Shown piece by piece: positions 15,096 to 22,607 of a DNA stretch of 30,161 nt. A program made the translations under genes and the position numbers. Position 1 is the stretch's first letter; each line of letters opens with the position of its first letter. Source of the DNA: a bacterium (GTDB lineage Bacteria; Patescibacteriota; Minisyncoccia; Phycocordibacterales; UBA1550). The notes beneath the pieces were generated by a model, which worked only from the letters and a program-made list of their open reading frames with translations, was not told the origin of the DNA and made no database searches. The stretch covers positions 1 through 30,161 of the forward strand of contig JAKAMX010000001.1 of the NCBI GenBank assembly GCA_021812665.1, written 5' to 3'.

Positions 15096-16097
15096 CTAAC
15101 CCACACAAGACAATCGTATTGTCACAACAGTACCCTTCCCTTTCTCGCTTTCTATAGAAACTTCTCCACCATGCTGTATGATAATTTCTTTTACGATAGA
15201 GAGGCCGAGCCCACTACCATTTGTACCTTCGCCTTTATAGAAACGCTCAAATACATGAGGTAGATCTTTTGCGTCTATACCAGACCCAGTATCAGAAACG
15301 AGCACAAGTGCTTGTGTTCCAGCGTGTTTCACTTCGATGGTTATAGAGCCACCTTTGGGTGTATGTTCAACTGCATTTTGTACAATATTTGTAAGTACGC
15401 GTGTCAATTCAGGTTTTCTCCCGAAAATATGTACCGACTCAGTTGTAACGATCTTTAAAAAAACTCCTTTGTTGTCGGCAAGTACTTTGAGTTTATCTGC
15501 TGTACCTTTCACGATGCTTGAAACGTCGATTTGTTCGACCCCAGACTGTGATCTGGTATGAGAACGCGCAAGCATGAGGAGGTCTTGAGTCATGCTTGTA
15601 AGGTTGTCTATCTCCTCAATGTTACTACGCAGAACTTTTTGTGTAAGCTCTTTCGTTAGGGTAGGGTTACGCAAAAGTACTTCAAGGTCGTTTCGCATAA
15701 CCGCAAGTGGGGTGCGTAGTTCGTGAGAAGCTTTTTCTGAGAACGTTTGCTGTGCGTCGAGCACATTCTGAATAGGGCGAAGAGTATATCCCGCAAACAG
15801 ATATCCGAGCGACCCTGTCGCAATAAGTATAATGAGGTCAACAACCAAAATATCATTCTCGAAAGATGAGAGTGTGTGTTCAATGAACCGCTGCTGAGAC
15901 ACTGCGTCCGCAAATTCGCCGTCGTTAGGTTCATATAAACTGGATTGAAGATTGTGATACAAAAACAAACTAAAACCAGTCACAATGATTGTCACGACCA
16001 ACAAATACACACCAGTGAGTTTTAGGCGCGCCCAGAAAAACACCTTACGGTCTGAGCCTGTATCCAATGCTGCGGATTGTTTCAATTGTTGCCCCAT
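15096..16097 (-). CDS. Sensor histidine kinase
   Basis: 333 aa. TM1 is at about 28-47 and TM2 at about 84-104, with a short extracytoplasmic loop of about 35 residues between them (SLYEPNDGEFADAV). The kinase core has no clear HAMP domain. It has the phosphoacceptor H125 in SHELRTPL, the N-box NIVQNAVEHTPKGG, G1 DTGSGI, F-box HVFERFYKG and G2 GSGLGLSIVK. It is probably the partner of the response regulator upstream, whose 3' end it overlaps by 53 nt if the ATG at 16097 is used; a GTG at 16043, directly after the regulator stop, is an alternative. The small sensor loop suggests membrane or cation sensing rather than a ligand domain. Confidence 0.96.
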   Translation of the reverse strand: MGQQLKQSAALDTGSDRKVFFWARLKLTGVYLLVVTIIVTGFSLFLYHNLQSSLYEPNDGEFADAVSQQRFIEHTLSSFENDILVVDLIILIATGSLGYLFAGYTLRPIQNVLDAQQTFSEKASHELRTPLAVMRNDLEVLLRNPTLTKELTQKVLRSNIEEIDNLTSMTQDLLMLARSHTRSQSGVEQIDVSSIVKGTADKLKVLADNKGVFLKIVTTESVHIFGRKPELTRVLTNIVQNAVEHTPKGGSITIEVKHAGTQALVLVSDTGSGIDAKDLPHVFERFYKGEGTNGSGLGLSIVKEIIIQHGGEVSIESEKGKGTVVTIRLSCVG

Positions 16098-16716
16098 GTT
16101 TATTCTTTAACTTATTCCTCAAATTATTAATATGCACATCCATCACTCTACTCAAAGGATTGAATTGAAAATCCCAAAGATGGTCAATTATTTGTTGTCG
16201 ATTAATCACTTGCCCTGGCTTGGTCATAAAAAACTCTAGCAAACGAAACTCAGTAAGTGTGAGATTGAGTTTCTTGCTATCTTGAAATGCTTCCTGAGTT
16301 GAAGGATTAAGCGTTAAATCGCCGACCTCAAGAGTGGGTGCAAGTGTAACACGAGGACGTCGTGAAAGTGCTCGTATGCGAGAAAGCAATTCATCAAACG
16401 AAAATGGTTTAACCAAATAATCGTCCGCTCCACTATCGAGTCCTGCTATTTTGTCATTTGTTGTGTCGCGTGAAGTAAGCATAAGTATAGGCGTCATTAT
16501 GCCTTGCTCGCGGAGCGATCGACAAATTTCAAGTCCATTTTTGCGAGGTAGGTTGATATCGAGAATCAGAATATCGTAGTCTCGATGACTCATGAGCATA
16601 CGCCTCTCACCGTCCTCCCCGTTCGTGAGATAATCAGCAGCATAACCTTCCTGTAACAAACCTCGGGTCAAGGAATCAGCAAGTTTTTGGTTGTCTTCGA
16701 TAATCAGAATTCTCAT
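16045..16716 (-). CDS. OmpR-family response regulator
   Basis: 223 aa. The receiver domain (1-115) has the acidic pair E7-D8, phosphoacceptor D53 (ILILDINLPRKNG), T81 and K103 (LVKPFSF). The DNA-binding winged helix (about 125-221) has the family marks LTEFRLLEFFMTKPGQVINR, then LSRVMDVHINNLRNKL and a final IRSIGYRL. It is transcribed from its own promoter, which carries the same direct-repeat box as the ABC operon and the DUF5666 gene, so autoregulation is inferred. The neighbouring kinase is its probable phosphodonor. Confidence 0.97.
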   Translation of the reverse strand: MRILIIEDNQKLADSLTRGLLQEGYAADYLTNGEDGERRMLMSHRDYDILILDINLPRKNGLEICRSLREQGIMTPILMLTSRDTTNDKIAGLDSGADDYLVKPFSFDELLSRIRALSRRPRVTLAPTLEVGDLTLNPSTQEAFQDSKKLNLTLTEFRLLEFFMTKPGQVINRQQIIDHLWDFQFNPLSRVMDVHINNLRNKLKNKHGATIETIRSIGYRLRP

Positions 16717-16727
16717 AGTACGAGTTT

Positions 16728-16760
16728 ACCATATCCCAGACAATGTAAATTACATGTAAA
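16728..16760 (-). promoter_or_regulatory. Response-regulator box and promoter of the response regulator gene
   Basis: On the minus strand: TTTACA-TGTAA-TTTACA, 10 nt, then TATGGT. The half-sites are at 16755-16760 and 16744-16749. Geometry is identical to the boxes at 15072-15088 and 17482-17498. It lies close upstream of the start at 16716 and implies autoregulation with a very short leader. Confidence 0.7.
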
Positions 16761-16772
16761 GGCACCAAACAA

Positions 16773-16798
16773 CAAGCCCCCTCATCTGAGGGGGCTTG
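16773..16798 (-). terminator. Hairpin after the DUF5666 gene
   Basis: CAAGCCCCCTCA pairs with TGAGGGGGCTTG around a very short centre. It follows the stop of the DUF5666 gene on the minus strand. The downstream T-richness (TTGTTTGG) is only moderate. It sits between that gene and the regulator promoter. Confidence 0.65.
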
Positions 16799-16823
16799 GA
16801 AACACAGAGAATTATGAGAGTTG

Positions 16824-17363
16824 TTATTCGCCTGAATTTTCTGAGGAAGACGCTGGCTCGCTTGATTCGCTCGCAGCACCACCATCTTTATCGCCTGCCT
16901 TATCGGCATGCTCCCCGTGTCTACCGCGACCAAGAGAGATTGAGGTCGCGCTGACATTCATACCGGTTACTGTACCTTCTACGAAGATTTTATCTCCTAC
17001 TTTGAGGTCAGTAAGGCTAGCTGCCACGCCGTGATTTGTCACGGTTGCTTTACTTGCATCAATCGTGTATGAAGATCCTCCTTCGTTAGATTCCTCACCC
17101 ATAACGATGGTAGTACCGTTGATGCTTGAAACGATGCCATCGCCACCCAGAGGGGCATGTCCATGCGTTTTAGTTTCAGTTGCATCAGGCACATCACCTG
17201 GCTCAGGTGTATCTACTGCAGAAGGAGCAGTAACTTTTGTATTCACAGGATTCCCTGTAGATGTTGCGCTTTGTGCGCTGGCTATAATGGCAACACCCGA
17301 CACAAGACCCACAAGCGCCATTCCACCCACAATGAGCGGCGCCGTTAATTTGTTTTTAAACAT
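16824..17363 (-). CDS. Exported DUF5666 domain protein
   Basis: 179 aa. The N-terminal helix LIVGGMALVGLVSGVAIIA acts as signal peptide or anchor, with AQSA as possible cleavage site. A Pro/Thr/Asp-rich linker follows, then a small OB-like beta domain (about 72-145): GGDGIVSSINGTTIVMGEE, YTIDASKATV and LTDLKVGDKIFVEGTVTG, the marks of DUF5666. The C-terminus is acidic and Ser/Gly-rich (low complexity). Many CPR genomes carry such proteins; function is unknown. The promoter carries the TTTACA direct-repeat box, placing the gene in the two-component regulon and suggesting an envelope-stress or sensing role. Confidence 0.85.
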   Translation of the reverse strand: MFKNKLTAPLIVGGMALVGLVSGVAIIASAQSATSTGNPVNTKVTAPSAVDTPEPGDVPDATETKTHGHAPLGGDGIVSSINGTTIVMGEESNEGGSSYTIDASKATVTNHGVAASLTDLKVGDKIFVEGTVTGMNVSATSISLGRGRHGEHADKAGDKDGGAASESSEPASSSENSGE

Positions 17364-17465
17364 AGTTGAGAAAAGTTATTAATTTCTGATAATCATCACA
17401 AATGATATGCCTAAGTGATGAGAGCATGAGGTAATGACGACTTACTCTCCTTGCTACTGTGATCA

Positions 17466-17498
17466 ATTCTAAAAGAAGGTGCGTAAATGCTCTGTAAA
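17466..17498 (-). promoter_or_regulatory. Response-regulator box and promoter of the DUF5666 gene
   Basis: On the minus strand: TTTACA-GAGCA-TTTACG, 10 nt, TAGAAT. The half-sites are at 17493-17498 and 17482-17487. The box is nearly the same as at 15072-15088 (shared CTTTACAGAG and TTTACGCA). The leader to the ATG at 17363 is about 95 nt. Confidence 0.75.
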
Positions 17499-17522
17499 GT
17501 ATTTCGAGTTTATAATTAATAC

Positions 17523-17549
17523 AGAAAAACGGAAGATGGTTACATCTTC
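17523..17549 (-). terminator. Hairpin terminator of the 17.7-22.5 kb operon
   Basis: GAAGATG pairs with CATCTTC around GTTA. On the minus strand it is followed by CGTTTTTCTG. It is the first terminator downstream of the minus-strand operon that starts at 22505. Confidence 0.75.
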
Positions 17550-17550
17550 G

Positions 17551-17655
17551 TTGACAGAAATTGACGATGGGTCAGGGAGGGCTATCTTTCCTAACAATCC
17601 TTGCCGACCATGAATACATGACGGGGGTTAAGGAAAAACTACAACTAATTCACGG
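17551..17655. repeat. Second copy of the head/tail motifs of repeat C
   Basis: It starts TTGACAGAAATTGACGATGG, one change from the motif at 10857. The ATG at 17618 opens a frame MTGVKEKLQLI that parallels MPGVKEKLNLI at 11125. The roughly 200 nt between these two motifs in repeat C are missing here. The frame from 17618 runs to 17707, into the 3' end of the opposite gene, and is probably not an independent gene. Confidence 0.45.
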
Positions 17656-17669
17656 ATTGATTCAAAACC

Positions 17670-18518
17670 CTAAACAGGCGTTACCGGCCCTGGTCCAGAC
17701 CCAATAATGACTTGGTTGGTTAATTTACCGACATGCTTTGAAACTAAAACAAAAATATTGCCCGGGAAAGTAGGGACTTCTACTGGGTGCGCACGGATTA
17801 AAAAATTATCAGTTTTTTCTAGAGGACCCACTAGCGCAGGAGGACCCGACGGAACCCAAGCAATATTGTGAGGCAACTCATCTCTGTTTGTTCTATTGTC
17901 TACAAGAAAATCAAGGTGTAGAAATTCTTCCTTCCCTACACCCTCTTGAATAAGAGACATCGAATGAAATTTTGAATCTTTTTTTGATTGATCTAGTATT
18001 TTTATATACTTGTCCGATTCTTCTGACGGCACAGGAAAAGAAAACAAATACGTCTGGAATTGCTTCTCAAAAACACTTATTGACTCGACGCTCATCCCGA
18101 ACCAATAATTCAATCCGGGTTCGATTTCAGATACACGACGACTAGGAAGCTGACTGGTTCTATCTTTCTTTCCATCCTTAAAAATTGTCAGATGCCAGCT
18201 TTTCGAATTTGGCTCAAGAGTTATGTGGTCAACAATACCGCTTTCCCTTAGGTCCCCTTTTTCTGAATCCCAAAGTGTCTTTCTTCCGATAATCCCCGGA
18301 AAGAATATCAACCTGCCTGAGGGCGTATAACAGAGGGAGCCGACAACAGAAAAATGACCAACATCGGACAAAAAGAGGTGATTTACACGCCCAGTATCCC
18401 ACCCTTTCTCAATAAGCACACGGAAAGGTCTAGCAATAGCGCTATCCAAAGACACAGAAGACCCTGGTTCTGCATAAGGGAAAGATTGTTCTATGGTAAT
18501 AAAATCTGAATTTATCAC
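17670..18518 (-). CDS. Unknown protein, last gene of the toxin/protease operon
   Basis: 282 aa, soluble, no signal peptide. It is beta-rich with many aromatics (LIFFPGIIGRKTLWDSEKGD; PGLNYWFGMSVESISVFEKQ; FLHLDFLVDNRTNRDELPHN) and a proline-rich C-terminus (GSGPGPVTPV). No catalytic motif is recognised. It starts 41 bp after the stop of the nuclease-like gene on the same strand. Position suggests an accessory, specificity or immunity component of the cluster, but this is inference from context only. Confidence 0.75.
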   Translation of the reverse strand: MINSDFITIEQSFPYAEPGSSVSLDSAIARPFRVLIEKGWDTGRVNHLFLSDVGHFSVVGSLCYTPSGRLIFFPGIIGRKTLWDSEKGDLRESGIVDHITLEPNSKSWHLTIFKDGKKDRTSQLPSRRVSEIEPGLNYWFGMSVESISVFEKQFQTYLFSFPVPSEESDKYIKILDQSKKDSKFHSMSLIQEGVGKEEFLHLDFLVDNRTNRDELPHNIAWVPSGPPALVGPLEKTDNFLIRAHPVEVPTFPGNIFVLVSKHVGKLTNQVIIGSGPGPVTPV

Positions 18519-18559
18519 AATGAAAGGTGTCTAGAGTTGTATCGGTGCCATTCAAAAAC

Positions 18560-19012
18560 CTATAGTGGATAAATATCTAGTGGCTCGACTATTTCTTTCC
18601 ATCCGTAAACCTCCAAAACTCCAATTCTTGCTAAATCAAACTCGGGCAATGGAGTTGGTAATTTACCAACCGAAACCAACATTCCGTAGCGATAATTGTA
18701 CGGGGCGCCAAAATAAGTACTTTCAATCTTTTTTAAATCAGCAGTAAATTCCTTAATAGTCGGATCCTTCTTAACCTCAAAAACAACAAAATTATCTGAG
18801 TGATTTCCACGGTGGTGGATGGTAATATCTGGCCTTTGTCTTGTGTACTTAACAAGCTCAACATCTAGATCGTATTCTGGAAATTGATCTTGTAGTGCTT
18901 GTCGTAAGTGGGAACAAATATTTTGTTCAGATGTTCGCCAGACCATATGATCGTTATCTGATATCCATTGTGCGGCAAGACGAACCTTCTCTTTAATTTC
19001 ATCAATATCCAT
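18560..19012 (-). CDS. PD-(D/E)XK-like nuclease domain protein
   Basis: 150 aa from the ATG at 19012 (MDIDEIKEKV). The in-frame ATG at 19069 would add 19 mostly hydrophobic residues and is judged less likely. The core shows RPDITIHHRG (D62), then NFVVFEVKKDP with E79-V-K81. The D-x16-E-x-K spacing on two neighbouring strands is the PD-(D/E)XK signature, and an upstream helix holds E29. The surroundings (HLRQALQDQFPEYDLDVEL before the Asp) resemble small restriction-endonuclease-like proteins that cleave DNA. It is encoded between the transglutaminase-like protein and the unknown 282-aa protein. The fold is assigned by motif only. Confidence 0.65.
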   Translation of the reverse strand: MDIDEIKEKVRLAAQWISDNDHMVWRTSEQNICSHLRQALQDQFPEYDLDVELVKYTRQRPDITIHHRGNHSDNFVVFEVKKDPTIKEFTADLKKIESTYFGAPYNYRYGMLVSVGKLPTPLPEFDLARIGVLEVYGWKEIVEPLDIYPL

Positions 19013-19089
19013 GGGAAAAGTATAACAAAAAAATAATTTTAGGATTACATGATTGCTTAGTAGAACCATATCGTCCTTAATAATGTGCG

Positions 19090-21072
19090 TTAGCCCTTGC
19101 GCACTGACATAAACCCAGAATGTCTTGCGTCTCGTGTGTCAACAATAAAATTCCCATTTATCCTTCTCAGGTCAGGCATAAAAACAGGAGTTGGCCCCCC
19201 ATTCATAAGAAAATTATCTTCAAATACCTCCCTCCCTCTTGCCATTGCTGTATCAAAATCAGCGTAACCAAGAAGCGTCGTTTCAAGAAAAACCATCTTA
19301 TCCTTATCGCTTTTATCTCCCCAACCAATAAACGCATGTGTCGGTGTTAAAAAGATCAAAGAATAAACACCAAATCCCTCCAACAGGCTTGAGAAAAGCA
19401 CGGTCAGATCGATACAATTGCCTGCGTTATTTTCCAAAACCCGCTCTGGCAAGATAACTCTTTGACTACCCATCGATGTCTTAGACGAAAATGGCTGATT
19501 AAGATAGGTCATTCCGTTTTTTGCCAGATAGTCATACAGAGCCCTCACGTGAGCAATAAGATCTCCTAGAGTATTTAATTTATGCCCAAGAGCATTGTCT
19601 GGATGAAATGCTCGGGCGCCACTGCGAACCTTATCCAAGAGACCCTTCTTGTCTGTTGGGGTAATCCACGCACAAACAAAATCTCGCAAATTATATGTCT
19701 GGTTACTTCTTAAGTCCTGCAACTCCCACACCATTTCATCGTTCGCAAGAATATCAACGTTAAAATTTTCTTCAAAAAGTACCTCTTTCCTGTCCTCGTC
19801 AATTACCCGACATAACATTGTTGCCTTTACGGGGACAGCGAGATTTTCTAGAACATCCTTCTTAAGACGAGGGCACTGAGCTAAAATATTTCTCGCTTTT
19901 TGTTCCTTCTGATTATGTATTCCGTGTATAAAAATTGTTTTGGTCTCTTTCTCTGAATAACCACATATCTCTGTTTCTACTCGTAACCTTAACTTGTTTT
20001 TAGACAAATTGAAAATGTCATATTCAACAAGAACATCTCTATAGTTGGGAAGCTTTTGAATTTGCTCATAAATACGTGACGGTAATGATCTCTGAATTGT
20101 TCTGACAATAACATCAATATTTTTATCTTCAGGGATAAGGATCCCAAAACCAAACCGCAGGGTCTCATAATCACCTAACTGAATTGGTTTAGAAATATCA
20201 GCTTCTTTTTTCTTGATGATTTTTAGAATTTCTTCTTTAGAAGCTCCGTCAAATGCGGACTTAAGCTCCTGCTCTAAATTAAATAACGGGAAAGTCCCCC
20301 GATAAGGTAACGCGGGGCGGAAACGAGGCATTCGTGGCTCATACGACTCTAATTTATCAAGTTGATACTGAAACCACTCAGGAAAAACCTTCGTAGTTTC
20401 TGGTTTAACCCTCCAGGCAATTGGCTCAATATCATACTCCCCTGAACTCACTACTGAAATCTTCTCAAAAAGAACTCTCCCGAACGGGAACAGTGGTGCA
20501 AATTCAAAAGTTGCCGCATTTGCCTCAAGTAGGATCCTTGCTTCGTATTTTTCACCAAAGCAGAGATCTGAATAAAATACTGAGGATTTCTTATTGTAAT
20601 AAACATAATTCTCATCACCTGGCATCTCAGTCAGTGGAGGAAAACTTGATGGCATCAATAAAATGTCCGCATCTGCATCGTAGACAACCTCAACTTTTTT
20701 TCCACTTCGAAACAAATCAACCCCAACTACCTGTAAATATTTATTTAGCATTAAAGAAAATAATGGTGCTGGCGCAAAAAAGAGCTTGCTCTGTTTAGGA
20801 AATCTTTCAAGGAGATTATCAGTTCTCATGAATTTCCAATTTTCACCCTCATACAAATTTTGTATAACATCTTCTGGTCCATTTATTAAAAATGAAAAGG
20901 AAACTTCCATTTGTCGGAAATTTTTAATTTCAACCTTAAAAAATTTAATCAAACACTCAAGGTTGTCATATTTTGCTGGATGATAATGCTCTGTGACACC
21001 TCTTATTTGTGAAAGATTTCCACCACTAAAACTATTGGTAAAGGGGTAAGTTCTTGGTACGGGTTTAGTCAT
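19090..21072 (-). CDS. Large protein with C-terminal transglutaminase-like cysteine protease domain
   Basis: 660 aa, soluble, no signal peptide. The first about 470 residues are beta/alpha-rich and not recognised (segments such as PRFRPALPYRGTFPLFNLEQ). The C-terminal part is a transglutaminase/papain-like domain: ERVLENNAGNCIDLTVLFSS with catalytic C553, TPTHAFIGW with H579 and VFLETT with E597. They are ordered and spaced as the Cys-His-acid triad of this superfamily. In bacterial conflict operons such domains act as proteases. No export signal is visible, so the target is probably intracellular. It lies 25 bp behind the HTH-ImmA/IrrE gene and 77 bp ahead of the nuclease. Confidence 0.8.
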   Translation of the reverse strand: MTKPVPRTYPFTNSFSGGNLSQIRGVTEHYHPAKYDNLECLIKFFKVEIKNFRQMEVSFSFLINGPEDVIQNLYEGENWKFMRTDNLLERFPKQSKLFFAPAPLFSLMLNKYLQVVGVDLFRSGKKVEVVYDADADILLMPSSFPPLTEMPGDENYVYYNKKSSVFYSDLCFGEKYEARILLEANAATFEFAPLFPFGRVLFEKISVVSSGEYDIEPIAWRVKPETTKVFPEWFQYQLDKLESYEPRMPRFRPALPYRGTFPLFNLEQELKSAFDGASKEEILKIIKKKEADISKPIQLGDYETLRFGFGILIPEDKNIDVIVRTIQRSLPSRIYEQIQKLPNYRDVLVEYDIFNLSKNKLRLRVETEICGYSEKETKTIFIHGIHNQKEQKARNILAQCPRLKKDVLENLAVPVKATMLCRVIDEDRKEVLFEENFNVDILANDEMVWELQDLRSNQTYNLRDFVCAWITPTDKKGLLDKVRSGARAFHPDNALGHKLNTLGDLIAHVRALYDYLAKNGMTYLNQPFSSKTSMGSQRVILPERVLENNAGNCIDLTVLFSSLLEGFGVYSLIFLTPTHAFIGWGDKSDKDKMVFLETTLLGYADFDTAMARGREVFEDNFLMNGGPTPVFMPDLRRINGNFIVDTRDARHSGFMSVRKG

Positions 21073-21097
21073 CTCGATTAATTTTAGATTACTAAAT

Positions 21098-22162
21098 TCA
21101 AGAAAACTTCAAGCGAGTTCTAAGAGAAGCGACGTCTCGCCATCCCACCAATCGGTCATGAGAAAGTCGGCCTGCAATAATGCCGGGGTCTAACTTTATA
21201 CTTTTAGCAAAGCCAAGTATTGCCCTTTTTGAAAAATCTCCTGCGCAAAGAAAGTCTGAGTAGGATTTATGATCAATTAATTCTCTGGTTGCAAAATTGT
21301 CTGCCTCAATTTCTTTCTCTTGAGAATCCGAAAGTGGCCTCTCGTCAAATTCCAAAAACCTTTCTTTTTTACCATGAAGAAGGATGTGTCCAATTTCGTG
21401 AAACAAATTAAACCAAAACATGTCAGCATACGCACCAAACAAACTTAGCTGAATTACAGGAGTATCACCAATCCAACGCACAGCACCGCTCACTCCTGTC
21501 TCGGTAAAATGAGGAATATAGACCAACGAAACCCCAGCGTTTCCTAATATCTGTTGCGCCTCAACAGAAAATTTATCTGCCGTTTTTGTTGTAAGAGCTC
21601 GCAAACTTTTAAGCGAATCCTTGAGAGCGGCCTCTGAGAATTTTTCAATTGTTACTTTCTTTGATTCAATTTCACCACACCTCAACCATGCAGCAATCCC
21701 CTCGCTCCTTACCCCAGCAACCGTTCTCTTCCTAAAAGCAACAGCTTCTGTATTTGCAACAAAAGACAATGAATTAACTCCAAAAAATTTCCAGAGCTCC
21801 TCAACTCTTTTTTCTCTGATATTTGTCTGTTCGACATACTTTCTCTTCGCGAGCTCTAAATATGGGAACCTAGACAAAAGGGCTGTCTCTGCTCTCAAAG
21901 AAGAAAATTTTTCAATTCGAGCTTTTGTCTCCTGAAAATTTTTCTCCAAATTAATCCAGAACGAAGCAGTTCCGCCCAATGCGTTCTCAAACAACAATGC
22001 GGTTTCAACAGTGATAGATGCCTCGCCATTTATGATCTGGCTTAAATGCTTTTCTGTTAGACCAGTACGCTCGCTCAGGTTTTTCTGTGTCATCCCCTCT
22101 CTTTCTAGTGCGCGAGCGATGGTGTGTCCTGGGTGTATTGCTTTGTTTGGTTGGTAAGCCAT
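21098..22162 (-). CDS. HigA-type HTH fused to ImmA/IrrE metallopeptidase (antitoxin/regulator)
   Basis: 354 aa. The N-terminal XRE/HigA helix-turn-helix (about 8-70) contains HPGHTIARALEREGMTQKNL and LSQIINGEASITVETAL. After a helical linker, an ImmA/IrrE zinc peptidase domain carries the HExxH motif HEIGH (255-259) and a later acidic ligand in IEADNFATREL (E286). Family knowledge: HigA-like proteins neutralise HigB and repress their own promoter; ImmA/IrrE peptidases cleave repressors or antitoxins upon stress. The gene follows the HigB-like toxin by 4 bp, the 'toxin first' order of HigBA. The 31-bp palindrome upstream of the operon is the probable binding site. Confidence 0.92.
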   Translation of the reverse strand: MAYQPNKAIHPGHTIARALEREGMTQKNLSERTGLTEKHLSQIINGEASITVETALLFENALGGTASFWINLEKNFQETKARIEKFSSLRAETALLSRFPYLELAKRKYVEQTNIREKRVEELWKFFGVNSLSFVANTEAVAFRKRTVAGVRSEGIAAWLRCGEIESKKVTIEKFSEAALKDSLKSLRALTTKTADKFSVEAQQILGNAGVSLVYIPHFTETGVSGAVRWIGDTPVIQLSLFGAYADMFWFNLFHEIGHILLHGKKERFLEFDERPLSDSQEKEIEADNFATRELIDHKSYSDFLCAGDFSKRAILGFAKSIKLDPGIIAGRLSHDRLVGWRDVASLRTRLKFS

Positions 22163-22166
22163 ATTT

Positions 22167-22505
22167 TTATTTATGATAATCCTTAAAAATCTCTAAAATT
22201 AATATTGAGGTGATTGTCTTAAAATTATCGATTCGAAAATTTTGGTCTCCATCATGGTTGGGGCGGAAAATGACTCTATGCTTGCTGGTAACATCAACAG
22301 CAAAACATTTTTTATAGGAGCCCTGTAGAGGATGTGGGCGATAACTCCGAGGAACGTCTGCGAGGGCATCCGCGGCGCGGAGAACTTCAAAAGTTGCGAG
22401 AATATCATCAGCGAATTCTTGTCCATTTTTATTATATTTTTTGCGCAGAGCATCATGATTATTAACCAGAGCTTCATGCTTCTGGTTATCGAAATCTATT
22501 TTCAT
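22167..22505 (-). CDS. HigB/RelE-like toxin
   Basis: 112 aa with the RelE/ParE superfamily layout: N-terminal strand (MKIDFDNQKH), two helices, then the strands GSYKKCFAVDVTSKHRVIFR and a C-terminal ILILEIFKDYHK. 'S-K-H-R-V-I-F' and 'I-x-(D/E)-Y-H' are usual near the catalytic face of HigB/RelE mRNA interferases; the known family action is ribosome-dependent mRNA cleavage. It lies 4 bp before the HigA-ImmA gene. It is the first gene of the compact minus-strand row, so this promoter probably drives all five genes. Confidence 0.88.
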   Translation of the reverse strand: MKIDFDNQKHEALVNNHDALRKKYNKNGQEFADDILATFEVLRAADALADVPRSYRPHPLQGSYKKCFAVDVTSKHRVIFRPNHDGDQNFRIDNFKTITSILILEIFKDYHK

Positions 22506-22533
22506 GATAGCATAGCTGGCTATTGTAGGTCAA

Positions 22534-22564
22534 ATTATTATTTACCATATTGGTAAATAATAAT
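22534..22564. promoter_or_regulatory. 31-bp palindrome, probable operator of the toxin-antitoxin operon
   Basis: Perfect 14-bp arms (inner half TTATTTACCA / TGGTAAATAA) around TAT. It lies 29-59 nt upstream of the toxin ATG. A -10-like TACAAT lies on the minus strand between palindrome and ATG. Autoregulation by the HigA-type HTH protein is the natural reading; the divergent side leads to the stop of the 351-aa gene, so it is not a bidirectional promoter. Confidence 0.7.
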
Positions 22565-22607
22565 ATACCACCCAATAAAAGCAGCTGCAAGCAAAACAAT
22601 ATACCCA

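Noticed and set aside
17618..17707. 29-aa gene on the plus strand
   Set aside because: It overlaps the 3' end of the opposite 282-aa gene and has no SD; only its first residues match the frame at 11125, so it is treated as a repeat motif.
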